Source: Scandinavium lactucae
Lineage (GTDB): Bacteria; Pseudomonadota; Gammaproteobacteria; Enterobacterales; Enterobacteriaceae
Direction of reading: 5' to 3'
DNA length: 64,000 bases
NCBI RefSeq assembly: GCF_033843265.1
Contig: NZ_JAWXRD010000029.1
Location: 62,001 to 126,000, forward strand
Positions within the stretch are counted from its first letter, which is position 1; each line of letters opens with the position of its first letter. Below, piece after piece: positions 52,778 to 59,903 of the stretch. The notes below the pieces were generated by a model. That model searched no databases, was not told the DNA's origin, and saw only the letters and a list, made by a program, of their open reading frames with translations. Both the position numbers and the translations under genes were made by a program.

Positions 52778-54622
52778 ATGGAGCAAAACCCGCAGTCACA
52801 GCTCAAACTTCTTGTTACCAAGGGCAAGGAGCAAGGCTATCTGACCTATGCCGAGGTCAATGACCATCTGCCGGAAGATATCGTCGACTCCGATCAGATC
52901 GAAGACATCATCCAAATGATCAATGACATGGGCATTCAGGTGATGGAAGAAGCACCTGATGCCGATGATCTCCTGCTGGCTGAAAACTCAAACAACACCG
53001 ACGAAGATGCGGAAGAAGCTGCCGCACAGGTGCTGTCCAGCGTCGAATCTGAAATCGGGCGAACCACCGACCCGGTGCGCATGTACATGCGCGAAATGGG
53101 TACCGTTGAACTGCTGACCCGCGAAGGCGAAATCGACATCGCTAAGCGTATTGAAGACGGCATCAACCAGGTTCAGTGCTCCGTTGCGGAATACCCGGAA
53201 GCTATCACCTATCTGCTTGAGCAGTACGATCGCGTTGAAGCGGCGGAAGCTCGCCTGTCCGATTTAATTACCGGCTTCGTTGATCCAAACGCTGAAGAAG
53301 ATCTGGCACCAACCGCCACTCACGTCGGTTCTGAACTCTCTCAGGAAGAGATGGACGACGACGAAGAGGAAGACGAAGAAGAAGACGACGATTCCAGCGA
53401 CGACGATAACAGCATCGATCCGGAACTGGCTCGCGAGAAATTCGGCGAACTGCGCACCCAGTATGAACTGGCGCGTGACACCATCAAAGCCAAAGGCCGC
53501 AGCCACGCTGCTGCTCAGGAAGAGATCCAGAAACTGTCTGAAGTCTTCAAACAGTTCCGCCTGGTGCCAAAACAGTTCGATTATCTGGTCAACAGCATGC
53601 GTACCATGATGGAGCGCGTTCGCGTTCAGGAACGTATCATCATGAAGCTGTGTGTTGAACAGTGCAAAATGCCTAAGAAAAACTTCATCACCCTGTTCAC
53701 CGGTAACGAAACCAGCGAAACCTGGTTCAACGCCGCCGTCGCAATGAACAAGCCGTGGTCTGAAAAACTGAACGACGTGAAAGACGACGTACAGCGCGGC
53801 CTGCAGAAACTGCAACAGATTGAAGAAGAAACCGGCCTGACCATCGAGCAGGTAAAAGACATCAACCGTCGCATGTCCATTGGTGAAGCGAAAGCCCGCC
53901 GTGCGAAGAAAGAGATGGTTGAAGCGAACTTACGTCTGGTTATTTCTATCGCTAAGAAATACACCAACCGTGGTCTGCAGTTCCTCGACCTGATTCAGGA
54001 AGGCAACATCGGCCTGATGAAAGCCGTTGATAAGTTCGAATACCGCCGTGGTTACAAGTTCTCCACCTACGCAACCTGGTGGATCCGTCAGGCTATTACC
54101 CGCTCCATCGCGGATCAGGCGCGCACCATCCGTATTCCGGTGCATATGATTGAGACTATCAACAAACTCAACCGTATCTCCCGCCAGATGCTGCAGGAAA
54201 TGGGTCGTGAACCGACGCCGGAAGAGCTGGCCGAGCGCATGCTGATGCCGGAAGACAAAATCCGTAAAGTGCTGAAAATCGCCAAAGAGCCTATCTCCAT
54301 GGAAACACCGATCGGTGACGATGAAGATTCGCATCTGGGTGATTTCATCGAGGATACCACCCTCGAGCTGCCGCTGGATTCTGCGACCACCGAAAGCCTG
54401 CGTGCGGCAACGCACGACGTACTGGCCGGTCTCACCGCGCGTGAAGCGAAAGTTCTGCGTATGCGTTTCGGTATCGACATGAACACCGACCACACGCTGG
54501 AAGAAGTGGGGAAACAGTTCGACGTTACCCGCGAACGTATCCGTCAGATTGAAGCGAAGGCCTTGCGCAAACTGCGCCACCCGAGCCGCTCTGAAGTACT
54601 GCGTAGCTTCCTGGACGATTAA
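52778..54622 (+). CDS. rpoD: RNA polymerase sigma factor RpoD (sigma 70)
   Basis: A 614-residue primary sigma factor. Region 1.1 is at the N-terminus, region 1.2 around DPVRMYMREMG, and a non-conserved region holds an acidic run (about 188-215). Region 2 includes YKFSTYATWWIRQAITR (promoter melting and -10 binding), and region 4.2 includes VTRERIRQIEAKALRKLRHP (-35 binding). Third gene of the operon; promoters inside dnaG are known in E. coli but were not resolved here. A strong terminator follows. Confidence 0.99.
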   Translation: MEQNPQSQLKLLVTKGKEQGYLTYAEVNDHLPEDIVDSDQIEDIIQMINDMGIQVMEEAPDADDLLLAENSNNTDEDAEEAAAQVLSSVESEIGRTTDPVRMYMREMGTVELLTREGEIDIAKRIEDGINQVQCSVAEYPEAITYLLEQYDRVEAAEARLSDLITGFVDPNAEEDLAPTATHVGSELSQEEMDDDEEEDEEEDDDSSDDDNSIDPELAREKFGELRTQYELARDTIKAKGRSHAAAQEEIQKLSEVFKQFRLVPKQFDYLVNSMRTMMERVRVQERIIMKLCVEQCKMPKKNFITLFTGNETSETWFNAAVAMNKPWSEKLNDVKDDVQRGLQKLQQIEEETGLTIEQVKDINRRMSIGEAKARRAKKEMVEANLRLVISIAKKYTNRGLQFLDLIQEGNIGLMKAVDKFEYRRGYKFSTYATWWIRQAITRSIADQARTIRIPVHMIETINKLNRISRQMLQEMGREPTPEELAERMLMPEDKIRKVLKIAKEPISMETPIGDDEDSHLGDFIEDTTLELPLDSATTESLRAATHDVLAGLTAREAKVLRMRFGIDMNTDHTLEEVGKQFDVTRERIRQIEAKALRKLRHPSRSEVLRSFLDD

Positions 54623-54651
54623 TTCGTCGCACTGTCGTCTCGCAAAATAAG

Positions 54652-54682
54652 GACCGCCCCCCAGGGGGCGGTCTTTTTTTTC
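54652..54682 (+). terminator. Terminator of rpoD
   Basis: GACCGCCCCC pairs with GGGGGCGGTC (54664-54673), followed by eight T. It ends the macromolecular synthesis operon. Confidence 0.9.
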
Positions 54683-54816
54683 CGCGTTCAGAGCGGAATT
54701 ATCTACCAAACAAATGTTTCCGATAAAATAAGGTTGTCATGCGTATGTTTCACGGGTATTTTTCAGGGATCTCAACCAATAAATATCACACTGATTCATA
54801 ACGTTTCTGGGACCCC

Positions 54817-55230
54817 ATGCAAATGAAAAGAGCAGGCTTTTTGGTGCTATGCCTCGTGCTGGCAGGATGTGTCAACAAATCGCAGACCGGGCAAAAATCG
54901 CTGGTTACCCCATTACCCGCTGAAACAGCCGCTCCACAAGCTACTCAGCCAGCCGCAGTGGAAAACACCGTCAGCCTGACCGCAAACGAAACCTGCACCA
55001 AAGAACTGTCTGCTCTGCAATCCTACGATCAACGCAGCTGGAATAAATACAGCAGTGAAATGAGTGAGCTAATCAGTAAAACCAGCCAATTTCTCACCGT
55101 GAGAGACGATCTCAACCCAAAAATTAACGAGCTGGTGATGAGCGTCTATGACTCCCGCATGAAAACGCTGTGCTACAAAATTGAAAGCACTTTAGGCCAG
55201 GCCATGGTCGCACAGGCGAGTCAGCTGTAA
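54817..55230 (+). CDS. Putative lipoprotein of unknown function
   Basis: A 137-residue protein with a short lipoprotein signal and lipobox LAGC (Cys at residue 18). A Pro/Ala/Thr-rich spacer (about 25-52) leads to a helical domain with two cysteines (ANETCTKEL and MKTLCYKIE) that may form a disulfide. Residue 19 is Val, which does not suggest inner-membrane retention, so an outer-membrane periplasmic location is likely. ATG codons at 54817 and 54823 are both possible. I do not recognise a family. It is convergent with mug; a hairpin at 55241-55270 separates the two. Confidence 0.75.
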   Translation: MQMKRAGFLVLCLVLAGCVNKSQTGQKSLVTPLPAETAAPQATQPAAVENTVSLTANETCTKELSALQSYDQRSWNKYSSEMSELISKTSQFLTVRDDLNPKINELVMSVYDSRMKTLCYKIESTLGQAMVAQASQL

Positions 55231-55267
55231 GCTGAGTAGTTGAGACTGGCTGGCGAATCCACCAGTC

Positions 55268-55774
55268 TCACCGTCCTCTCGCGACCAACGCCTCATCGAG
55301 TTCACGATACGCCTCAACCAGCTTATCCAGGGTAATACGGCTTAACCCACTCGGGTTAGGTAAGATCCACACCTCGGTATCCCCTACCGTGACCTCCTGT
55401 TTGCCCCATTTCGCTCCACGCTGGCTGAACGCCTGTTCAAAAGCCTGCTTGCCCAAAATCGCCAGCACCCTTGGCTGATAGTCCTGCATCTTGGTAATCA
55501 GTCCCCGGCCGCCCTCACGCAGTTCGTGCAATGCGACCTCATTCGCCTGTACCGTCGGTCTCTCGACCAGTTTGGTCACGCCACAGCCGTAATCCAGCAG
55601 TTGCTGTGCCTCTTCAGGCTTCAATTGCCGGTCAGTAAATCCGGCCAGATGGAGAATTTTCCAGAAACGGTTGGCAGGATGGGCAAAAGGCAGCCCAAGA
55701 TGGGCGGAGGACTTGCCCGGATTGATCCCGCAGAACACGACTCGCAGCCCAGGTTGAAGAATATCGCTGACCAT
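55268..55774 (-). CDS. mug: G/U mismatch-specific DNA glycosylase
   Basis: A 168-residue base-excision enzyme removing uracil and ethenocytosine from mismatches. Motif 1 GINPGKSSAHLGLPFAHPAN carries the catalytic Asn, and the second motif is PNPSGLSR. Start at 55774 gives the E. coli length; the frame extends 18 codons upstream without similarity. The tRNA-Ile gene follows on the other strand, as in E. coli. Confidence 0.96.
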   Translation of the reverse strand: MVSDILQPGLRVVFCGINPGKSSAHLGLPFAHPANRFWKILHLAGFTDRQLKPEEAQQLLDYGCGVTKLVERPTVQANEVALHELREGGRGLITKMQDYQPRVLAILGKQAFEQAFSQRGAKWGKQEVTVGDTEVWILPNPSGLSRITLDKLVEAYRELDEALVARGR

Positions 55775-55884
55775 TGTATGACTCAGTTGAATGGATAGTG
55801 GGGAAAGTATAAGGGATTGATTAGCCATTGTTTATAAAAACAGCACCTGTCGCGCATTTACTGGATTGACACCCGGAGTTCCAT

Positions 55885-55890
55885 TATAAT
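55885..55890 (+). promoter_or_regulatory. -10 element of the tRNA promoter
   Basis: A perfect TATAAT lies 10 bp before the tRNA, followed by a GC-rich discriminator (CCCCGCC) typical of stringently controlled promoters. A TTGACA at 55866-55871 is too close for normal spacing, so the -35 element is unclear. Confidence 0.45.
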
Positions 55891-55900
55891 TCCCCGCCAC

Positions 55901-55976
55901 GGCCCCTTAGCTCAGTGGTTAGAGCAGGCGACTCATAATCGCTTGGTCGTTGGTTCAAACCCAACAGGGGCCACCA
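55901..55976 (+). tRNA. ileX: tRNA-Ile (CAU anticodon, lysidine-modified)
   Basis: A 76-nt cloverleaf: acceptor GGCCCCT/AGGGGCC, D-arm GCTCAGTGGTTAGAGC, anticodon loop CTCATAA (CAT at 34-36), T-arm GTTGG-TTCAAAC-CCAAC, and encoded CCA. It matches E. coli ileX in sequence and position next to mug; paired changes in the T-stem keep base pairing. TilS would convert C34 to lysidine so it reads AUA. Its 3' end is duplicated 2.4 kb downstream. Confidence 0.95.
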
Positions 55977-55982
55977 AATTTA
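55972..55982 (+). repeat. Left direct repeat (attL-like) at tRNA 3' end
   Basis: CACCAAATTTA, comprising the last five bases of the tRNA and six flanking bases, recurs at 58396-58406. Extending left, GGG is also shared around one mismatch. It is interpreted as one end of an integrated islet; no integrase remains. Confidence 0.6.
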
Positions 55983-56003
55983 AGCAGTTAATACAGACAG
56001 TTA

Positions 56004-56028
56004 GGCCACTCTCGCGAGTGGCCTTTTT
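56004..56028 (+). terminator. Terminator of the tRNA
   Basis: GGCCACTC-TCGC-GAGTGGCC followed by TTTTT. A near-copy with the same GCCACTC/GAGTGGC stem lies after the right repeat at 58424-58453. Confidence 0.85.
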
Positions 56029-56261
56029 GTTATCTGCATTATGATTGCCTCCTTTTGCCCCCTCATACAAGCAGAAGTTCAGAGTCAACAACTGGTCTAC
56101 TAACAAAAAAGCCCAGGGAAAAGCCGCAACCCCAAAAAAACCATAATTTTATAGGGGTTTTATTATGGGTGCTTATGTTACATTCAGGAGGTTCACTTAA
56201 TGCTATAGCCCTCTACGCTTCGTGGCACCAAGTCACATTGTTAATATAAGGATATTGAATA

Positions 56262-56741
56262 ATGGCTAACGCATTCTATGCTACAGTGAAAGGTAAACAG
56301 CAGGGACTTATTTCTGCCGGGTGTTCCTCTATAGACTCCATTGGTAATAAAGGACAAACCGGTCATTTAGACCAAATCCTGATAAATAGCCTGAACTATG
56401 CGATGAGCAGAGAACAGCATGTCAGCCATCACCCTGTCGTATTTACCAAACCTATCGATAAATCCTCCCCTTTGCTGGGCGTGGCTATTTCTAACAATGA
56501 ATCGCTTGAAGCCCTGTTTGAGTTCTACCGAACCAATGCGTCCGGTGCGCAAGAGCTTTATTTCAACATCTTAATCACTGATGCCTCCATTTCCGATATC
56601 TCGGGCTCACACCCACACTCAATTACGCACAGCGGCGCGCAACCGCAAGAAACCATCTCTGTGAAATACAAGAGCATTACGTGGAGCCATATCATAGCAG
56701 GCACTAGTGGTTACAGCTTTTGGGATGACAGAGTCTATTAA
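56262..56741 (+). CDS. hcp: Type VI secretion tube protein Hcp (orphan)
   Basis: A 159-residue Hcp1-family protein that stacks as hexameric rings to form the T6SS tube and can carry effectors in its lumen. Family landmarks are present: ATVKGKQQGLISAGCSS, NYAMSREQHVSHHPVVFTKP, and the C-terminal TSGYSFWDDRVY. AAGGA lies 11 nt upstream of the ATG. No other T6SS structural gene is in the window, so it must work with a machine encoded elsewhere. It is convergent with a candidate effector/immunity group, the usual setting of Hcp-linked cargo. The 285 bp between the tRNA and hcp hold only the tRNA terminator. Confidence 0.92.
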   Translation: MANAFYATVKGKQQGLISAGCSSIDSIGNKGQTGHLDQILINSLNYAMSREQHVSHHPVVFTKPIDKSSPLLGVAISNNESLEALFEFYRTNASGAQELYFNILITDASISDISGSHPHSITHSGAQPQETISVKYKSITWSHIIAGTSGYSFWDDRVY

Positions 56742-56778
56742 TATGAAGGAGGGATGGTTAAGTTCACCCCTCACAAAT

Positions 56779-57006
56779 TTACTCTCCCTTATTTTTAAAG
56801 GCCATAATGCTAACAATCGTTACTAATAATCTAAAGAAGTAAGGTGCATTCGACATAAACTCATTATATTCAGGAACAGAGAACCCTAGAATATGGATGG
56901 TTTTCTTATGAAACCTATGCAAATGAAAAATCATAAAGACTCCTGTTAGGCAATCGCACCTAAAACGAGTGTAAGGGTAGTGTGATGATGATAACTTTCT
57001 GCCCAA
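56779..57006 (-). pseudogene. Decayed second copy of the candidate immunity gene
   Basis: A frame of about 75 codons whose C-terminal half (HILGFSVPEYNEFM..., VSIMAFKNKG) aligns with the intact neighbour (PILGMPISEEDDFM..., VSMLAHGKDR), including the same 'ILG-acidic-FM' spacing and hydrophobic ends. The N-terminal part has diverged, the only start is a TTG with no ribosome site, and the first membrane helix is missing. It lies 47 bp after the intact copy in the same direction. Read as a degenerated tandem duplicate; a short variant protein cannot be excluded. It occupies most of the 311-bp gap 56742-57052. Confidence 0.55.
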
Positions 57007-57052
57007 TAAATAACAGGTAAAGCGTTAAGATGGAGAGTAGTGAATATATAAC

Positions 57053-57334
57053 TCACTTCCTATCTTTCCCGTGAGCCAACATACTGACAACAATACAAAA
57101 GAAGGCATATATTAGCGGGCCATAATACATAAAATCATCTTCTTCTGAAATGGGCATTCCTAAAATAGGGATCACATGAACTCGCAAAACTATCATATGA
57201 AAAAGTACAAACAAGAAGGAAATCACAACTCCAAGAAAAATATTCAAAGGGTAATAAGAGGATGTCAATCGTCTATTTGTAAAATATAAAACAACAAGAC
57301 CAATGATAGAAAAGAACGAATATATATAACTCAC
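57053..57334 (-). CDS. Small multi-pass membrane protein, candidate T6SS immunity protein
   Basis: A 93-residue protein with three hydrophobic segments (about 4-18, 28-50 and 68-87) and a charged C-terminus HGKDRK. Start is GTG at 57334 with AGGAG 7 nt upstream, lying only 3 bp after the stop of the DUF4225-type gene. That tight order, toxin then small membrane protein, is the usual effector/immunity layout. No family is recognised. Its AT-rich composition matches the islet. A decayed tandem copy follows. Immunity function is inferred from context alone. Confidence 0.65.
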   Translation of the reverse strand: MSYIYSFFSIIGLVVLYFTNRRLTSSYYPLNIFLGVVISFLFVLFHMIVLRVHVIPILGMPISEEDDFMYYGPLIYAFFCIVVSMLAHGKDRK

Positions 57335-57337
57335 AAC

Positions 57338-58247
57338 TTACTCCTGGTAAGACATGTATTGACCTGCAATGGTGTTTGCACTGCCCAGGAATTCGAAATA
57401 CAGTTCATTTTTTGACATTAATTTAACACCCATCTCTTTCAATCCCCAGAGCAGATCAGTGTCAATATAGCGATAAAGCCTCATTGCATCCTCTTCTAAT
57501 CGTAGGCCAAGCAACCCGTTGATTGACAAACTCAAGTCTACGAATGTATAAATGACATCAGCATCCTTTGCATTTATGCCTAACAAAGCCCCAACACCTT
57601 CATAAATAAATTTAAGTGGGCCAGTATAACTTTCCCGGTAAAGAAGGAAGTATTCATTCTCAACGATATTATTTATACCATGAGCAATGAGCAATGAGCA
57701 ATCCACCAAAAGGTGCACCAGCACCGCTGCTGGCAACACCTACCCCCGTTACAAACTGTATCCCGCCACTAACAAAACCTACACCGGCAACAATTAAGTT
57801 AACATCAATAGTATCTTTGCCATTTTTTCCTTTAGAGACTTTTTTTACTACAGATTTAACTACTATCGCTTGCCGATACTGTTTTCTTGTTAAGACTTCA
57901 TCCTGCTTTCTTAGGTTTTCGATTTCCTGGTCTAATAATCTCATTGCTTGATCTTGGGTTATTTCATCCGTATTAATTTTAGATGTAATATCATTGGAGT
58001 AGGAAACAACCTCACTAATAAACTTATCCTTTGCCAAACTCCACTTCATATACTTACTGGCAATGCTGTTCATTACCTGCATAAGCTCATTCTGCTTATA
58101 ACTGATAATAACGCCATTGACTCTTTGCTCTCCTCGCTCCCTATCCTCCCGATTTATATACGGGTCACGTTTAATTCCATCCAATTCGTCATACATTTCC
58201 TGCATCAATCTATTCATGATAAAACCACTCTTTAATCTATCGTTCAT
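57338..58247 (-). pseudogene. DUF4225-type candidate T6SS effector, frame-broken at a 7-bp repeat
   Basis: Two overlapping frames make one protein. The first reads from 58247 (or ATG 58217) through a helical N-terminus and KSVVKKVSKGKNG to a glycine-rich hydrophobic GVGFVSGGIQFVTGVGVASS, then stops at 57669 just after a triplicated 7-mer. The second continues GLLIAHGINNIVENEYFLLY to 57338. Removing one 7-bp unit joins them exactly (910 minus 7 bases = 301 codons). The joined sequence has the DUF4225 layout: helical head, hydrophobic core, IAHG(I/A)N motif and a C-terminal LYRYIDTDL segment. DUF4225 proteins occur near T6SS genes. In this state the product is truncated; the locus may be phase-variable. 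Confidence 0.78.
57682..57702. repeat. Triplicated 7-bp tandem repeat inside the effector gene
   Basis: Three perfect GAGCAAT units in tandem (ATTGCTC on the coding strand). Two or five units would keep the effector in frame; three do not. This is a slipped-strand mispairing site. Confidence 0.9.
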
Positions 58248-58395
58248 CACAAAACCGTTTGGTTTATATAATTGATAAGCAAACCTTACGCAAGATATTT
58301 CGATTAACCGGCTGGCCTGCTTTCAGGATTAAATATAACCCTCAGTTTGTAATTAAGACATTACTAACATCACGGTGTATTAATCTACGGAGGGT

Positions 58396-58406
58396 CACCA
58401 AATTTA
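58396..58406 (+). repeat. Right direct repeat (attR-like)
   Basis: CACCAAATTTA, identical to 55972-55982 at the tRNA end, preceded by GGGT versus GGGC. It is followed by a terminator like that of the tRNA, as if the original tRNA downstream flank had been displaced by the insertion. Confidence 0.6.
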
Positions 58407-58423
58407 GCGCTAAATTCATCTAA

Positions 58424-58453
58424 AAAAGCCACTCATCGTGAGTGGCTTTTTTA
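58424..58453. terminator. Terminator at the right end of the islet
   Basis: AAAAGCCACTCA-TCG-TGAGTGGCTTTT with A/T-runs on both sides. On the minus strand it ends the mdtNOP transcript. Confidence 0.85.
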
Positions 58454-58464
58454 TTATCCATTCT

Positions 58465-59901
58465 TTACACCTTCCCGCCCCCGAGCGCTTTATTCAGCAG
58501 AATATCCTTACTGATCCGCTGTCCCTGCATCTCAATTTGTTTGATTTGCGCGCTTAACCACTGGCGCTGCGCTTCATCGGCCATTGCTTCGCTGATAAGT
58601 CCCCGCTGGAAACGAGCTTTCGCGTTGCTCATACCTGCCGCCGCCGAGCTGACTTTCTCATCCTGCAACGCCTGTTCTTCCTGCAAGGATTGCAGCGCTG
58701 ACCCGGTCGTCACCACATCTTTTACCGCCGTGAGTACCGCCTGGTTGTACTGCGAAATCAACATATCCCGCTGGTGACGCGTCTTATCGAGGTTCGCTTC
58801 AAGCTGTCCACCGGAGAAGATCGGTAAATACAGGCCCGGAACGATATTGGCCTGCTGGCTGGCGTGATCGAACAGATCGTCCATATGCAGCGCGTCAAAC
58901 CCAAAGAAAGCTTTGATATCGAACGTAGGATAGAACGCCGCTTTGGCGGCATCGATTTGTTTCATCGAGGATTGGACATACCAGTGCGCCGCCTGTAAGT
59001 CCGGGCGACGGGCCAGCAGTTGATAGTTGAGGGAAGATGGTAATTGCGTTTGCGCCACCGGCAACGGCATCGGTCGGATCTCCGGGCGCTCACCGCCGCC
59101 GCTCAGCGCCCGGAGTGACTCCCGGAACGCGACGCGCTGCTGTTTAGCCATCGAAAGCTGTTGGTCGATAGTCAACAGCATCGTTTTCGCCATTTCAGCA
59201 TCTGCGTGTGATTCAAGTCCTCTCGCCGCGCGGGCCTCATGGGAGTTGAGCACAAACGTCTCCGATTGTTTAAGCTTTTCAAGGCGCTGCGTGACCTGAT
59301 AGTTGGTCTGGATCCCGTAATAGAGCTGCGCTACATCGGCTGAAATTTCAAGCTGAACCGCTTTCTCTTCGAGCTTATGCGCGTTTTCAACGCCCATGAT
59401 GGCATCCAGACGATCGCGGTGTTCACCCCACAAATCGATATCCAGCGTCGCGCCGAGTCCAACGATCCCTTCGGTGTACCACGGCCCGCTGGTGCCGAGC
59501 CTCGGGCGGTCTTCCGCGAACGGGCCGAGATAACCATTGCCCGAGACATGTGCCTCATTGATTTCAGCCATCGCATTCACTTTGAGCTGAGTGCCCGATT
59601 CAATCAGCGCCACATCTGACCGCGCCTGGGCCACACGGGCATGAGCCAGTGCAATCGACGGCGAATGCGCTAATGCATGGGCGATCAGAGCATTCAGTTG
59701 TGGATCGTTGTAGTGTTTCCACCAGGTCGAATCTGGCCACTGTTGCGCGGTCAGCTTGGCCTCCGGGGGCAGTACGATGTCCTGCTGCTGGATAGGTTTC
59801 GCGGCTGCGGGCTCATCTTTCAGCGGCGCACAGGCGGCCAGCAGCACACAGCAAAACAGGGCCAGAGGTTTGAGGTTATTGAGGTGTTGTAAGCGACGCA
59901 T
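58465..59901 (-). CDS. mdtP: Efflux outer membrane lipoprotein, MdtP-like (NodT family)
   Basis: A 478-residue TolC-family outer-membrane channel with lipobox LAAC (Cys near 24). Two OEP repeats are visible, with the WWKHYNDPQLNALI and LLARRPDLQAAHWYVQ motifs of NodT-type lipoproteins. It is closest in pattern to E. coli MdtP, including GPWYTEGIVGLGATLDIDLWG. It completes a tripartite pump with the two upstream genes; its start lies 2 bp after mdtO. Substrates in E. coli include puromycin and sulfonamide-type compounds. The ortholog name is likely, not certain. Confidence 0.87.
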   Translation of the reverse strand: MRRLQHLNNLKPLALFCCVLLAACAPLKDEPAAAKPIQQQDIVLPPEAKLTAQQWPDSTWWKHYNDPQLNALIAHALAHSPSIALAHARVAQARSDVALIESGTQLKVNAMAEINEAHVSGNGYLGPFAEDRPRLGTSGPWYTEGIVGLGATLDIDLWGEHRDRLDAIMGVENAHKLEEKAVQLEISADVAQLYYGIQTNYQVTQRLEKLKQSETFVLNSHEARAARGLESHADAEMAKTMLLTIDQQLSMAKQQRVAFRESLRALSGGGERPEIRPMPLPVAQTQLPSSLNYQLLARRPDLQAAHWYVQSSMKQIDAAKAAFYPTFDIKAFFGFDALHMDDLFDHASQQANIVPGLYLPIFSGGQLEANLDKTRHQRDMLISQYNQAVLTAVKDVVTTGSALQSLQEEQALQDEKVSSAAAGMSNAKARFQRGLISEAMADEAQRQWLSAQIKQIEMQGQRISKDILLNKALGGGKV

Positions 59902-59903
59902 TG

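Noticed and set aside
53364..53440. Purine-rich repetitive stretch in rpoD
   Set aside because: It encodes the normal acidic run in the sigma-70 non-conserved region, not a nucleotide repeat element.
55241..55270. TGAGACTGG/CCAGTCTCA hairpin as a strong terminator
   Set aside because: The stem is good but there is no T-run on either strand and it overlaps the mug stop codon; kept only as a comment in the lipoprotein entry.
55901..55976. Reading the tRNA as methionine because of its CAU anticodon
   Set aside because: Sequence, the mug neighbour and identity elements match ileX, whose C34 becomes lysidine and decodes AUA as isoleucine.
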